Positions 17,074 to 26,920 of a DNA stretch of 64,000 nt are shown here, piece by piece. The notes under the pieces are model-generated. The model made no database searches. It was not told where the DNA came from and worked only from the letters and a program-made list of their open reading frames with translations. A program made the translations under genes and the position numbers. Source of the DNA: Pannonibacter sp. SL95 (GTDB lineage: Bacteria; Pseudomonadota; Alphaproteobacteria; Rhizobiales; Stappiaceae); contig NZ_JAPPRC010000003.1 of NCBI RefSeq assembly GCF_026672425.1, positions 1,532,501-1,596,500 of the forward strand. The letters run 5' to 3'. Numbering within the stretch: the first letter of the stretch is position 1; every line of letters begins with the position of its first letter.

Positions 17074-17795
17074 TGGTCTATCTGATTGCCGGTGTCGGGC
17101 TGTTTCTCGCCTATCTCTACTTCGGCAAGCGCTTCGTCGCGGCCAATCCGGCGAACCTAGCGAAGAACCTGAAAACCACCGGTGGCGTGGCCCTCATCCT
17201 GCTTGCAGTGGTGCTGGGTGTCACGGGACGGCTGGGGCTGGCCGTACCGGCGGCCCTGTTCGGGGCAACTTTGCTCGGCCTCAGGGGCGGCACGGGCAGC
17301 TGGGGCGGCTGGGGATCGTTGCCAGGGCGCAGGTCCCGCACGGCCGGGCAGCGCTCGCAGGTGCGCACCGCCTTGATCGAAATGGTTCTGGAGCATGACA
17401 GCGGCCGCATGACCGGAACGGTCCTGGCCGGATCCTACAGCGGGCGCGATCTCGACAGCCTGTCACCGCAGGAATTGAAAGGTCTGTGGCGGGAGGCCGC
17501 CACAGACCCGGACAGCAGGGCCTTAGCCGAAGCTTACCTCGATCGCCGGCTTGCCGGCTGGCGTGTAGACTTCGAGGCGGATGGTGCAGACCGGCATGGC
17601 GGAGCGGCGAGCGCGGGCTCCATGACAGATCAGGAGGCCCACCAGATCCTGGGGCTTGCGCCCGGCGCCAGCGAAGCGGAAATCCGAGCCGCGCACCGAC
17701 GGCTTATGAAGCGGCTCCACCCCGACCAAGGTGGGAGCACCTTCCTGGCGGCGAAACTCAACGAGGCTAAAGACAAGCTTCTCGGAGGACATTGA
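17073..17795 (+). CDS. Membrane-anchored J-domain protein (DjlA/Tim14-like)
   Basis: 240 residues. Two N-terminal membrane segments (MVYLIAGVGLFLAYLYF; TGGVALILLAVVLGVTG..LAVPAALFGATLLGL) are followed by a basic/Gly-rich linker, a cytosolic helical region, and a C-terminal J domain (about 180-240, TDQEAHQILGLAPGASEAEIRAAHRRLMKRLHPDQGGS) with the HPD motif needed to stimulate Hsp70/DnaK ATPase. The NEAKDKLLG ending is as in Tim14/Pam18-type proteins. It overlaps the VWA-like gene by 1 bp (TGATG). Confidence 0.85.
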   Translation: MVYLIAGVGLFLAYLYFGKRFVAANPANLAKNLKTTGGVALILLAVVLGVTGRLGLAVPAALFGATLLGLRGGTGSWGGWGSLPGRRSRTAGQRSQVRTALIEMVLEHDSGRMTGTVLAGSYSGRDLDSLSPQELKGLWREAATDPDSRALAEAYLDRRLAGWRVDFEADGADRHGGAASAGSMTDQEAHQILGLAPGASEAEIRAAHRRLMKRLHPDQGGSTFLAAKLNEAKDKLLGGH

Positions 17796-17811
17796 ACCAC
17801 CCCTAACGCGG

Positions 17812-19413
17812 TTACTGATAGACGGCGTAGCAGTTGAACTTTGCCTTTTTCAGCGTCTTGCACGCGGAAAGGGCAGCGTTCTTGTCGTCGAACCCGACAA
17901 ACCGGGCCCGGAACAGGGTCTGGCCATTGCTGCTGACCGGCTCGGTGTGCGGGTCATGCTTGCGCAGCACGGACCCGGTCGCATCCTTGGCCTTCTTCAG
18001 CAGCCCGATGGCCGCGGTTTCGGATTCAGCCGCCCCGATCTGGACCTGCCAGCCGGGCGCAGCTTCAGCCGCATTGTTGGTGGCGACGGTCACCGTGGTG
18101 TCGTCGGACCTGGTCACGGCACGTGCCGCCGGCTGGGCCGGTTGAACGGAGGCCGTCTCGGTTTCAGGGGCCGGAACCGTTTCGACAGGCGACACGGCGA
18201 CAGCGTCAAAGGCAGCAGCAAAGCGCGGGTTCGGGATCGAACCGGTGGTGACGGGCGCCGATGCTGCCTCCTGCGCCGGGGCGGGAACCGGAATGGCGAC
18301 GGTCTTGACCTGCTGCACGGCCGGGGCCTTGGCGGCCGGAACTTCTGCGATCGGGGCCGGCGGAACCGGCGCGCTGCGGGGGGCTTCCTTCGGAGCGGAA
18401 ACCTTGGCTTCCGCAACCACGACCGGTGCGGCAGCGACCTCGGGTTTGGAATTCGGCACCGGAGCCTTCAGCGGTGCGCTGACCTTCAGCGGCGCGGCCG
18501 GCTTGTTCTCCGCCATTGCTGCGATTGCCAGCGGTCCGGACTTGGACACGATCTGCGGCGCAGTACGGCGGCCGGTGCTGGCGTTCTTCATGTACTGGTT
18601 GATCAGCTTGACCATCTGCGCATCGCGCGAGCGGCCCGTTGCCCCACCCATCACAACGGCAACGATATGCCGGCCGTCGCGTTCGACGGAGGTGACAAGG
18701 TTGAAGCCCGAGGCGCGGATGTAGCCGGTCTTGATGCCGTTGACGCCCGGAACCGCGCCCAGCAGGCGATTGTGGTTGCCATGTGTGCGGCCACGGTAGT
18801 TGAAGGCGCGGGTCTTGAAGAAATCGAAATAGGCCGGGAACCGCTCGTTCAGCGCGCGGCCGAGCAGGGCCATGTCACGCGCCGTCGTGCGCTGGCCCGG
18901 GTTGGGCAGGCCATGCGGGTTCTTGAAGGTCGACTTGGACATGCCGATCTGGCGTGCGGTCCGGGTCATGCGGTCGGCAAAGCGGCCTTCGGTGCCGCCA
19001 ACATTCTCGGCAACCACCAGCGCAACGTCATTGGCAGACTTGGTGACAAGGGCCAGGATTGCGTCGCGTACCGAGATGGTCGAGCCAGGCTTCAGGCCCA
19101 GCTTTGAGGGCGGCTGTGCCGCAGCACGCGCCGACACGCGCAGCGGCGTGTCCAGCTTCAGGCGGCCTGCTTCCAGATCCTCGAACACCACATAAAGTGT
19201 CATCATCTTGGTCAGGCTGGCCGGATAGCGCAGCTCATCGGCGGCTGCCGAATAGAGCACTTCGCCTGTCTTGGCGTCGACGACGATGCCGGAATATTTC
19301 GGCCCTTCCTGTGCAGCGGCTGCTCCCGCCACCACACAGGCGGACAGAGCCGCAACCTGAGCAATCTTTCGTGCAAATCGACCAATAGAGAATGCTGCCA
19401 GATACCTACGCAT
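17812..19413 (-). CDS. D-alanyl-D-alanine carboxypeptidase (PBP5 family) with SPOR domain
   Basis: 533 residues. A Sec signal peptide (to about A34) precedes a class S11 penicillin-binding fold with S66-L-T-K69 (nucleophile Ser and Lys), S126-A-N128 and K228-T-G230. It trims the terminal D-Ala of peptidoglycan stem peptides in the periplasm. A long Ala/Pro/Lys-rich linker (about 315-450) leads to a C-terminal SPOR domain (WQVQIGAAESETAAIGLLKKA ... FNCYAV) that targets septal denuded glycan. The usual amphipathic membrane anchor is replaced by linker and SPOR. I chose the ATG at 19413; the frame is open to 19500. Confidence 0.92.
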   Translation of the reverse strand: MRRYLAAFSIGRFARKIAQVAALSACVVAGAAAAQEGPKYSGIVVDAKTGEVLYSAAADELRYPASLTKMMTLYVVFEDLEAGRLKLDTPLRVSARAAAQPPSKLGLKPGSTISVRDAILALVTKSANDVALVVAENVGGTEGRFADRMTRTARQIGMSKSTFKNPHGLPNPGQRTTARDMALLGRALNERFPAYFDFFKTRAFNYRGRTHGNHNRLLGAVPGVNGIKTGYIRASGFNLVTSVERDGRHIVAVVMGGATGRSRDAQMVKLINQYMKNASTGRRTAPQIVSKSGPLAIAAMAENKPAAPLKVSAPLKAPVPNSKPEVAAAPVVVAEAKVSAPKEAPRSAPVPPAPIAEVPAAKAPAVQQVKTVAIPVPAPAQEAASAPVTTGSIPNPRFAAAFDAVAVSPVETVPAPETETASVQPAQPAARAVTRSDDTTVTVATNNAAEAAPGWQVQIGAAESETAAIGLLKKAKDATGSVLRKHDPHTEPVSSNGQTLFRARFVGFDDKNAALSACKTLKKAKFNCYAVYQ

Positions 19414-19615
19414 ACCGTCCGAACTCTCGCCGTCCCCGTTCTGGGGGCAAACCCACAGACACGAAGCTTGTTGGCGGCGCCGTCCCCCGACGGCGCGCAC
19501 CTGCTTCGTGCGCCCTACTTTTGTCAGTGTGCGGCGAACGCGGTTACGAATGAGTAAAACGCCGGTTCATTTTAAACTCTCGTGAACCTTAGTCAGATGT
19601 GCCTACGTGGTGACC

Positions 19616-19742
19616 CTATCGGTTATATTGCAGTGCAAAAAATTCATTGACTTTTTTGTGCGGTGCGTGATTATTGTGCAGCTCGGCCGCTCCGAGGCCT
19701 AACTGTGCTCCCTCTGCGGAGCCGCAACATCGAGGGCAGGAC
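19616..19742 (+). promoter_or_regulatory. Phasin promoter region with TGC palindrome
   Basis: An AT-rich stretch ahead of the phasin gene. It holds an 11-bp palindrome TTGCAGTGCAA (19628-19638) and, 10 bases on, TTGACTTTTTT, a possible -35. PHA regulators of the PhaR type bind TGC-rich sites near phasin promoters, so this is a plausible operator; binding is inferred. Confidence 0.45.
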
Positions 19743-20075
19743 ATGATCAACAATCTCGAAGACATGCAGAAATTCGGCAAGGAACACATGGACCAGGCCC
19801 TGCAGACCGCGGGCGGCCTGACCAAGAGCCTGCAGGCGATCGCTGCCGAGGTTGCTGACTACCAGAAGAAGTCCTTCGAGGAAGGCACCGCGGCCGTCGA
19901 GAAGATCGTCTCCGCCAAGTCGCTCGACAAGGCGTTCGAGGCTCAGACCGAGTACTTCAAGACCGCCTACGAGGGCGCAGTCAGCCAGTTCACCAAGATC
20001 GGCGAGATGTACACCGACCTGGCCAAGGACATGTACAAGCCGTACGAAGGCGTGTTCGGCAAGGCCGTCAAGTAA
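19743..20075 (+). CDS. Phasin family protein
   Basis: A 110-residue, almost entirely helical, amphipathic protein without cysteines. It has the phasin pattern: FEEGTAAVEKIVSAKSLDKAFEAQTEYFKTAYEGAVSQ and FTKIGEMYTDLAKDMYKPYE. Phasins coat polyhydroxyalkanoate granules and control their size. No PHA synthase lies in the window. The ATG at 19743 follows GGGCAGGAC. The gene is monocistronic, between a TGC-palindrome promoter and a strong terminator, fitting a highly expressed granule protein. Confidence 0.9.
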   Translation: MINNLEDMQKFGKEHMDQALQTAGGLTKSLQAIAAEVADYQKKSFEEGTAAVEKIVSAKSLDKAFEAQTEYFKTAYEGAVSQFTKIGEMYTDLAKDMYKPYEGVFGKAVK

Positions 20076-20119
20076 GTTATCCGGCATCGCGCCAGCGCGC
20101 GTCAGCCGACTGTTTCAGG

Positions 20120-20156
20120 CACCCGGGAACCAACAGGTTCCCGGGTGTTTTGTTTT
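20120..20156 (+). terminator. Rho-independent terminator of the phasin gene
   Basis: A perfect 12-bp stem (20120-20131 with 20136-20147, CACCCGGGAACC/GGTTCCCGGGTG) with an AACA loop, followed by TTTTGTTTT. Confidence 0.95.
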
Positions 20157-20613
20157 GCGCTGCAGCATCATGGGGCGCCGCAGCCGGCGGCCGGGAAGGG
20201 GGCGTGGCCGGGGGCTCGTCGACAGCTTCACTCAGGGTTGATCTTCCATATTGCAAGAACGGTCCTACATGTTCTCCAGCGACATCGTGTCTCCTGCCTC
20301 GAAATGAGGCGGGCTCGGTGAAACAGACCATTGCGCCTTCCATCGGGGCGGGTAAGGATTAACGGTGTTGGCGGATGCAAGCTGCGGTTCAGCGTCGGCG
20401 TGCAGAACGTCGGCAAAGACACGTGGCAGTGAAGAGCTTGGTTACACTCGCCGGGCTAGACTGACACAGATTTCACGTCCCGCTCCCGCGTTTGGAGCCG
20501 GACAGGGCACACCGCTTCCGGTGATGGCGCCGGCCAAACGGGGACAATTCGCGTTCCGGATTGGCAGGGCGGCCTCAGCGGAAGCGCTGGACAAGAGGCA
20601 GACGGGTTCAGGC
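20157..20613. other. Intergenic region upstream of clpS
   Basis: About 450 bp between the phasin terminator and clpS. I see no gene or repeat. An ATG at 20524, in frame with clpS, would add 30 basic residues; I regard it as leader sequence rather than the start. Confidence 0.5.
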
Positions 20614-20943
20614 ATGGCAAGCGGATCGCGCCAGGACGATGACGGAGAGGGCGGGACGGTTGTCGTCACGAAGACGAGAACGGTCACAAAACGGCCCAAT
20701 CTCTATCGGGTGCTGTTGCTCAACGACGATTACACGCCGATGGAGTTCGTCATCCATGTGGTTGAACGCTTCTTCCAGAAGAACCGGGAAGAGGCGACCA
20801 GGATCATGCTGCACGTCCATCACCATGGCGTCGGCGAATGCGGTGTCTTCACATATGAGGTGGCCGAAACGAAAGTGACCCAGGTGATGGATTTCGCCCG
20901 CAAACATCAACATCCGCTGCAATGCGTGATGGAGAAGAAATAA
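20614..20943 (+). CDS. clpS: ATP-dependent Clp protease adaptor ClpS
   Basis: A 109-residue N-recognin adaptor that delivers N-degron substrates to ClpAP. The core motifs are present: [24 protein letters not shown] (N-end-rule pocket with [10 protein letters not shown]), [30 protein letters not shown] and the C-terminal HPLQCVME. The N-terminal ~27 residues are a flexible acidic/Thr-rich arm typical of alphaproteobacterial ClpS1. It is followed 12 bp later by clpA, giving the standard adaptor-unfoldase operon. Confidence 0.95.
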   Translation: MASGSRQDDDGEGGTVVVTKTRTVTKRPNLYRVLLLNDDYTPMEFVIHVVERFFQKNREEATRIMLHVHHHGVGECGVFTYEVAETKVTQVMDFARKHQHPLQCVMEKK

Positions 20944-20955
20944 GGGGACAAGCAC

Positions 20956-23385
20956 GTGCCGTCATTCTCCCGAAGCCTTGAAAAGGCCCTGCATCAGGCG
21001 CTCGCCTTTGCCAACGAGCGACAGCAGGAATACGCGACGCTGGAGCATCTGTTGCTCGCCCTGATCGATGATCAGGACGCGGCCGCCGTGATGCGCGCCT
21101 GCAATGTCGACCTTGACGTTCTCAAGCGCAATCTCGTCGACTACATCGAGACCGAACTCGAGAACCTTGTCACCGATGGCGACGAGGATTCCAAACCCAC
21201 GGCCGGATTCCAGCGGGTGATCCAGCGCGCGGTGATTCATGTGCAGTCTTCCGGCCGGGAAGAAGTGACCGGCGCGAACGTGCTCGTGGCGATCTTCGCC
21301 GAGCGCGAAAGCCATGCGGCCTATTTCCTGCAGGAGCAGGACATGACCCGCTACGACGCTGTGAACTACATCTCGCACGGCATTGCCAAGCGCCCCGGTC
21401 TGTCGGAGCCCCGGCCCGTGCAGGGGGTCGAGGACGAAGCCGCCATGCCTGAGGACGTCGAGACCAAGCCGAAAAAGAAGACCGATGCGCTGGAAGCCTA
21501 TTGCGTCAATCTCAACGAGAAGGCCAAGGTCGGCAAGATCGACCCGCTGATCGGACGCGACAGCGAGATTTCCCGCACCATCCAGATCCTGTGCCGCCGC
21601 TCCAAGAACAACCCGCTGTTCGTGGGTGATCCGGGCGTGGGCAAGACGGCAATCGCCGAGGGCCTTGCCCTGCGCATCATCCGCAAGGACGTGCCGGAAG
21701 TGCTGCAGGATGCGACCATCTTCGCGCTGGACATGGGGACGCTGCTCGCCGGCACCCGTTACCGCGGTGATTTCGAAGAGCGGCTGAAGCAGGTCGTCAA
21801 GGAAATCGAGGAGTATCCCGGCGCGGTGATGTTCATCGACGAGATCCACACGGTGATCGGCGCAGGCGCGACCTCGGGCGGGGCGATGGATGCCTCGAAC
21901 CTGCTGAAGCCGGCGCTGGCCTCAGGCGCGATCCGCTGTATCGGCTCGACCACCTACAAGGAATACCGCCAGTTCTTCGAAAAGGACCGCGCGCTGGTGC
22001 GCCGGTTCCAGAAGATCGACGTCAACGAGCCGTCGGTGCCCGATGCCATCGAGATCCTCAAGGGCCTGAAGCCCTATTTCGAGGACTTCCACAAGGTCAA
22101 GTACACCAACGACGCCATCAAGACGGCGGTGGAGCTGTCGGCCAAGTACATCAACGACCGCAAGCTGCCGGACAAGGCCATCGACGTTCTGGACGAGACC
22201 GGCGCGTCGCAGATGCTGCTGCCGGAAGGCCGCCGCCGCAAGACCATCGGCGTCAAGGAAATCGAGACCACGATTGCCACGATGGCCCGCATCCCGCCGA
22301 AGTCCGTGTCCAAGGACGACGCCGAGGTGCTGTCGAAGCTGTCGGAGGATCTGAAGCGGGTCGTCTACGGCCAGGACAAGGCCATCGAGACGCTGGCGAG
22401 CGCCATCAAGCTGGCCCGTGCCGGCCTGCGCGAGCCGAACAAGCCGATCGGCAGCTACCTGTTCTCCGGGCCGACCGGCGTCGGCAAGACCGAAGTCGCC
22501 CGTCAGCTGGCGTCGTCGCTGGGTGTCGAGCTGCTGCGCTTCGACATGTCCGAGTATATGGAGCGTCACACGGTCAGCCGCCTGATCGGCGCGCCTCCGG
22601 GCTATGTCGGCTTTGACCAGGGCGGCCTGCTCACCGATGGCATCGACCAGCATCCGCATTGCGTGCTGCTTCTCGACGAGATCGAGAAGGCACATCCGGA
22701 TCTCTACAACATCCTGTTGCAGGTGATGGACCACGGCAAGCTGACTGACCACAACGGCAAGCAGGTCGACTTCCGCAATGTCATCCTGATCATGACCACC
22801 AACGCGGGCGCGGCCGACATGGCCAAGGCTCCGGTTGGCTTCAATCAGGCCAAGCGCGAAGGCGATGACCGCGAAGCGATCAACCGCCTGTTCACGCCGG
22901 AGTTCCGCAACCGCCTCGACGCGATCATCCCCTTCGACAATCTGCCGATCGAGGTAATCCACCAGGTGGTCGAGAAGTTCGTGATGCAGCTGGAGGCCCA
23001 GCTGGCCGACCGCGGCGTGACCTTCGAACTGACCCCGGATGCCATCGCCTGGCTCGCCGACAAGGGCTACGACACCCAGATGGGTGCGCGTCCCCTCGGC
23101 CGTGTCATCCAGGAGCACATCAAGCGGCCGCTGGCCGACGAGGTGCTGTTCGGCAAGCTGAAGAAGGGCGGCACGGTCAAGGTCTCGGTCAGCGAGGACA
23201 AGGCCGGCCTGCTGCTGGAGACGGTCGAGGACAAGCCGGAGCGCCCGGAAGCGCCGAAGGCTGCTGCCAAGCCGAAGCGCAAGCGCAAGCCTGCGGCCAA
23301 GAAGCTCGAGCCTGTGGTCGAAGCCAAGGCTCCGCCGGCCCGCCCGAAAAAGAGCCTCGTCCCGAAAGTCCCGCTCGCGGACTGA
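20956..23385 (+). CDS. clpA: Clp protease ATP-binding subunit ClpA
   Basis: An 809-residue AAA+ unfoldase that pairs with ClpP and ClpS. The N domain is at about 1-150. The first AAA module has Walker [10 protein letters not shown] and Walker [16 protein letters not shown]. The second has [22 protein letters not shown], then [24 protein letters not shown]. The C-terminus extends ~50 residues with a Lys/Ala/Pro-rich tail ([16 protein letters not shown]) not found in E. coli. Start is GTG 20956 with AAGGGGA upstream. Confidence 0.97.
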   Translation: MPSFSRSLEKALHQALAFANERQQEYATLEHLLLALIDDQDAAAVMRACNVDLDVLKRNLVDYIETELENLVTDGDEDSKPTAGFQRVIQRAVIHVQSSGREEVTGANVLVAIFAERESHAAYFLQEQDMTRYDAVNYISHGIAKRPGLSEPRPVQGVEDEAAMPEDVETKPKKKTDALEAYCVNLNEKAKVGKIDPLIGRDSEISRTIQILCRRSKNNPLFVGDPGVGKTAIAEGLALRIIRKDVPEVLQDATIFALDMGTLLAGTRYRGDFEERLKQVVKEIEEYPGAVMFIDEIHTVIGAGATSGGAMDASNLLKPALASGAIRCIGSTTYKEYRQFFEKDRALVRRFQKIDVNEPSVPDAIEILKGLKPYFEDFHKVKYTNDAIKTAVELSAKYINDRKLPDKAIDVLDETGASQMLLPEGRRRKTIGVKEIETTIATMARIPPKSVSKDDAEVLSKLSEDLKRVVYGQDKAIETLASAIKLARAGLREPNKPIGSYLFSGPTGVGKTEVARQLASSLGVELLRFDMSEYMERHTVSRLIGAPPGYVGFDQGGLLTDGIDQHPHCVLLLDEIEKAHPDLYNILLQVMDHGKLTDHNGKQVDFRNVILIMTTNAGAADMAKAPVGFNQAKREGDDREAINRLFTPEFRNRLDAIIPFDNLPIEVIHQVVEKFVMQLEAQLADRGVTFELTPDAIAWLADKGYDTQMGARPLGRVIQEHIKRPLADEVLFGKLKKGGTVKVSVSEDKAGLLLETVEDKPERPEAPKAAAKPKRKRKPAAKKLEPVVEAKAPPARPKKSLVPKVPLAD

Positions 23386-23407
23386 GGTGATTGCGGCAGA
23401 CATCAGA

Positions 23408-23436
23408 AGCCCGGCCGGAAACGGCCGGGTTTTTTG
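23408..23436 (+). terminator. Rho-independent terminator of clpSA
   Basis: CCCGGCCG (23410-23417) pairs with CGGCCGGG (23422-23429), loop GAAA, followed by seven T residues. Confidence 0.93.
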
Positions 23437-23460
23437 TTGCGTAAAGCGTACCGGTCGAAC

Positions 23461-23495
23461 ACCGCGCCGTCCCGGCCTTGAGCCGGGACCTCCGT
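23461..23495. repeat. Short palindromic repeat (GTCCCGGC family)
   Basis: GTCCCGGC (23469-23476), CTTGA, GCCGGGAC (23482-23489): a perfect 8-bp hairpin. The same unit occurs twice in inverted order at 26921-27029. It lies in the 347-bp gap between clpA and azlC, which otherwise contains only the clpA terminator. Confidence 0.8.
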
Positions 23496-23732
23496 CCAAT
23501 CCTGTCTGCGCCATCAGTGATCCGGCTGCCCTGCCAGCTTGACAGGTCCCGGCACAGGAAAACTCTTGTTCGCCCTTTTCTCCCCCAAACGCATACCTGC
23601 TGTTCCCTCCTGAAGGGTGGCAGGGGCAGGGGGGCGATGCTAGGCTTGAATTTCGCTTCCGGATTCCACCGGCCAGCTGCCCTATCTGCTGCGTCGGTCG
23701 AGAAGCCTCATGCCCTTCAGTCGCACGGCCCC

Positions 23733-24506
23733 ATGACCTCGCAAGCCTCTCTGCCCGAGCCGTTCACGCCCCCCACACCCGAAGCGGGCTCCCGCATTTG
23801 GGCGCTGCGCGGCGCGCGGGCGGCTGTGTCGATCCCGGGGTTCATCCTTGTTGCTGCCTTCATCGGCTATGCCGGCCTTGCGCGGGAGAGCGGCCTCACC
23901 CTGACCGAGACCCTCCTGATGTCCGCGCTGGTCTGGGCTTTGCCCTCCATCGTGGTCCTGACCGGGGCCATGGCCAGCGGCGTCGGGCTGGTCCCTGCGT
24001 CCATTGCGGTGGCGCTGGCCTCGGTGCGTCTCATGCCCATGACAATGGCGCTGGTGCCCATCTTGCGGGTTGAGGGCCGCACGAAGCGCTGGCATCTGCT
24101 GTTTGCCTCGCATTTCGTGGCGATCACTGCCTGGGTCTTTGCCATGCGCAACCTGCCGGACCTGCCGCGTCCGGCGCGTCTGCCGTTCTTCCTCGGCTTT
24201 GCCTGTACCCTGACCAGTTCCGTCTCGATCATCACCGGCATTTCCTATGTTCTGGTGGAGGAGACACCGCCGATGGTCGCCGGCGGCCTGTTCCTGCTGA
24301 CCCCGGTCTATTTCCTCTGTTCGCTCTGGACGGCCGCCCGCCTGTCGGTCGACAAGGCCGCGATGATCGTCGGACTTGGCCTCGGGCCCGTCTTTGCCCT
24401 GGTCGCGCCGGAGATGGATCTGCTTCTCACCGGCATCGTCGGCGGCTGCCTTGCCTATGGCGGCACGAAGCTCGCCCGGCATCTGGGCTGGGGGCGTGAA
24501 CCATGA
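23733..24506 (+). CDS. azlC: AzlC family branched-chain amino acid exporter subunit
   Basis: A 257-residue inner-membrane protein with seven to eight helices. AzlC features: a first helix SIPGFILVAAFIGYAGLARESGLT, the conserved ALPSIVVLTGAMASGVGL, ASVRLMPMTMALVPILR, and HFVAITAWVFAM. With AzlD it forms an exporter for branched-chain amino acids or similar small solutes. The stop overlaps the azlD start (ATGA). I took the ATG at 23733, close to the first helix. Confidence 0.88.
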   Translation: MTSQASLPEPFTPPTPEAGSRIWALRGARAAVSIPGFILVAAFIGYAGLARESGLTLTETLLMSALVWALPSIVVLTGAMASGVGLVPASIAVALASVRLMPMTMALVPILRVEGRTKRWHLLFASHFVAITAWVFAMRNLPDLPRPARLPFFLGFACTLTSSVSIITGISYVLVEETPPMVAGGLFLLTPVYFLCSLWTAARLSVDKAAMIVGLGLGPVFALVAPEMDLLLTGIVGGCLAYGGTKLARHLGWGREP

Positions 24507-24853
24507 GCGCCGACGTGATCGCCGATTTCTGGCCCTATGTGATGATCGTTGTTGCTGGCTGGCTGGCGACCGACATCTGGCGCTGGCTGGGTGTCCTTGC
24601 CGCTGGCCGCATGCGCGAGGACAGCGAGCTCTTGGTCTTTGTCCGCGCCATCGCCACGGCGCTGGTGGCGGGTGTGATTTCCAAGCTGATCCTGTTCCCG
24701 AGTGGCGCGCTGGAGGCAACGCCGATGGGCTTGCGCATTGCGGCCGCGGCAACGGGATTTGTCGCGTTCCTCATCCTGCGGCAGCAGGTTATCCTCGGTG
24801 TGATTGCAGCGGAATTCGTGCTCATCGGCGGCTGGCTCCTCATCGGAGCCTGA
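24503..24853 (+). CDS. azlD: AzlD family protein
   Basis: A 116-residue membrane protein with four helices (YVMIVVAGWLATDIWRWLGVLAAG; AIATALVAGVISKLILFP; MGLRIAAAATGFVAFLIL; VILGVIAAEFVLIGGWLLI). It is the small partner of AzlC, with a start nested in the azlC stop. Confidence 0.87.
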   Translation: MSADVIADFWPYVMIVVAGWLATDIWRWLGVLAAGRMREDSELLVFVRAIATALVAGVISKLILFPSGALEATPMGLRIAAAATGFVAFLILRQQVILGVIAAEFVLIGGWLLIGA

Positions 24854-24891
24854 GCCACCGGTCTTTGGGGCAGTGGGCGCCCGGGCTACCG

Positions 24892-25329
24892 TCAGGCCAG
24901 AGCGGCGCGGATCTTCTGGGCGTTGACGGCGAGCACGGCGTTGTCCGCCATGCCGCTGGCATGCGGGGCGAGCGCCACGCCCTTGAAGCGCGGGATCACG
25001 TGGAAGTGGGTGTGGAACACCACCTGGCCGCCGGCCGACTCAGAGAATTGCTGGATTGTCGTGCCATCAGCGTCGAAGGCCTTGATCACGGCATGGGCCA
25101 TCTTCTTGACGGTCGCCATGGCCGCAAACAGGTCTTCCTCGGCGATGTCCAGAATGTTGCGCGAGGGCGCCTTCGGGATCACCAGCACATGGCCGTCACC
25201 GCGCGGCATGATGTCCATGATGACGAGCGTCTTGGCATCTTCATAGACGGTATGGCTCGGCAGTTCGCCGCGCAGGATCTTGGCGAAGATGTTGCCGGCA
25301 TCATAGGCGGTGTTGGCGGGTGCGGACAT
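24892..25329 (-). CDS. HIT family nucleotide-binding hydrolase
   Basis: A 145-residue HIT (histidine triad) protein: AGNIFAKILRGELPSHTVYED at the start, GHVLVIPKAPSRNILD in the middle, and the catalytic HTHFHVIPRF motif (His-x-His-x-His). Family members hydrolyse purine phosphoramidates and related AMP conjugates in the cytosol. Start ATG 25329 has GGAG upstream; the preceding TTG at 25332 is less likely. It is convergent with azlD. Confidence 0.92.
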   Translation of the reverse strand: MSAPANTAYDAGNIFAKILRGELPSHTVYEDAKTLVIMDIMPRGDGHVLVIPKAPSRNILDIAEEDLFAAMATVKKMAHAVIKAFDADGTTIQQFSESAGGQVVFHTHFHVIPRFKGVALAPHASGMADNAVLAVNAQKIRAALA

Positions 25330-25487
25330 CAAGTGCTCCGGTGACAGGGGAGAAGGTGTTGCGGTTCAGCCTAGCGTCACGTCCGGCCGGACTGCAACAG
25401 GAAGCTGATAGCGACGTTTGATTGCGGCACAAAGACGAGTCATTCGAATCGGTTGCGGCGTTCTGTTCGCCAGGTAAATGAATTGCT

Positions 25488-26789
25488 TCATGTTTTTCTG
25501 AAAGGGGCGAGGTCTGCGAGCATCTCGGCCTCCGTCGCCACCGCTGCCCGCTCCCGCTCCAGATAGTCGGCAACGGCGTGCCGGAGGCCCGGATGAGCGA
25601 TCCAGTGGGCCGACCGGGTCAGCGTCGGCAGGTAGCCGCGCGCCAGCTTGTGTTCGCCCTGCGCCCCGGCTTCGACAACCTTCAGGCCTTTCGCGATGGC
25701 AAAGTCGATGGCCTGATAGTAGCAGACCTCGAAATGCAGGCAGGGGTGATGCTCGATGCAGCCCCAGTTGCGGCCATAGAGTGTGTCAGAGCCGATGAAG
25801 TTGATTGCTCCGGCAATGTAGCGCCCGTCGCGCTTGGCCATCACCAGCAGGATGCGCCCGGCCATCCGCTCGCCGATGAGCGAAAAGAACGTCCGGTTGA
25901 GATAGGGCCGGCCCCACTTGCGCGAGCCTGTGTCCATGTAGAAGGCGAAGAACGCGTCCCAATGCGCTTCCGTGATGTCGCTGCCGGTCAGCCACTCGAT
26001 GGAGATGCCGTTTTCCAGCGCCTCGCGCCGCTCCTTGCGGATCGTCTTGCGCTTGCGGGAGGCGAGATCCTCCAGAAAGGCCTCGAAGCTGGCATAATCC
26101 CGGTTGAGCCAATGGAACTGCTGATCCGTGCGCTGCAGGTAGCCCTCGGTTCCCAGCAAGTCCCATTCCGGTTCGGTCAGGAACGTGGCATGGACGGAGG
26201 AGGCCTCCGACAGCTTGCACACCTCCACCAGGCCTTCGGCCAGTGCCGCCGTCAGGCTGTCGCGGTCATGCAGCGGCGAAGTCAGAAAGCGTCGTCCGGT
26301 TGCCGGGGTGAAGGGCACGGAGACCTGCAGCTTCGGATAGTAGCTGCCGCCGGCCCGGTGAAACGCATCTGCCCAGCCGTGGTCAAAGACATACTCGCCC
26401 TGCGAATGGGTCTTGAGATAGGCCGGCACGGCGCCGATCGCCGTCCCGTCCGTGTCCTCCAGCACCAGATGACGCGGGATCCAGCCTGTGCGCCCGCCGA
26501 CACAGCCGGACGCCTCCAGGGCCTCCAGAAAGCCGTGCGCGAGAAAGGGATTGTAGGGTTCAGCGTCCGCGCCATCGAGCCGCGCGCGCGGGCTCAGACT
26601 GCCATCGCCATTGAGGGCATAAGACGGGTTGGCGAGCCCGTCCCAGACCTCGGCCCCGATCTCCGACAAGCTGTTCAGGATGCGCAGCCGCGCCTCGGTC
26701 ACCATCGGGCCGGTGCTCTTCGCGCCGCTGCCCTCGATGTCGGAAACTGCAGCATTGCAGCCGTCAGCCGGGGGCGGTGTGGCGCTCAT
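25488..26789 (-). CDS. DUF482/GNAT-type acyltransferase
   Basis: A 433-residue cytosolic protein of the peptidoglycan biosynthesis/recognition-like (DUF482) family with a double GNAT fold. Typical segments: YNPFLAHGFLEALEASGCVG-RTGW-PRHLV, the Tyr-rich HGWADAFHRAGGSYYPKLQVSVPFTPATG, RKRKTIRKERREAL, FYMDTGSRKWGRPYLNRTFF and HFEVCYYQAIDFAI followed by EAGAQGEHKLARGY. The substrate is unknown. The ribosome-binding site of ATG 26789 is weak; MVTEARLR (28 codons on) is an alternative. Confidence 0.82.
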   Translation of the reverse strand: MSATPPPADGCNAAVSDIEGSGAKSTGPMVTEARLRILNSLSEIGAEVWDGLANPSYALNGDGSLSPRARLDGADAEPYNPFLAHGFLEALEASGCVGGRTGWIPRHLVLEDTDGTAIGAVPAYLKTHSQGEYVFDHGWADAFHRAGGSYYPKLQVSVPFTPATGRRFLTSPLHDRDSLTAALAEGLVEVCKLSEASSVHATFLTEPEWDLLGTEGYLQRTDQQFHWLNRDYASFEAFLEDLASRKRKTIRKERREALENGISIEWLTGSDITEAHWDAFFAFYMDTGSRKWGRPYLNRTFFSLIGERMAGRILLVMAKRDGRYIAGAINFIGSDTLYGRNWGCIEHHPCLHFEVCYYQAIDFAIAKGLKVVEAGAQGEHKLARGYLPTLTRSAHWIAHPGLRHAVADYLERERAAVATEAEMLADLAPFRKT

Positions 26790-26920
26790 GAGGATTGGAC
26801 CCTTTGATTGGCCGGGCGGGAGAGCCACGGCTCAGCGGCAGGATGTCAGTTCCTGTCAGAAGGTAGATCACTGACCTGTGGCTGCAAGGGGGCTTTGATC
26901 GTCCAGGCCGTGCCATTTTC

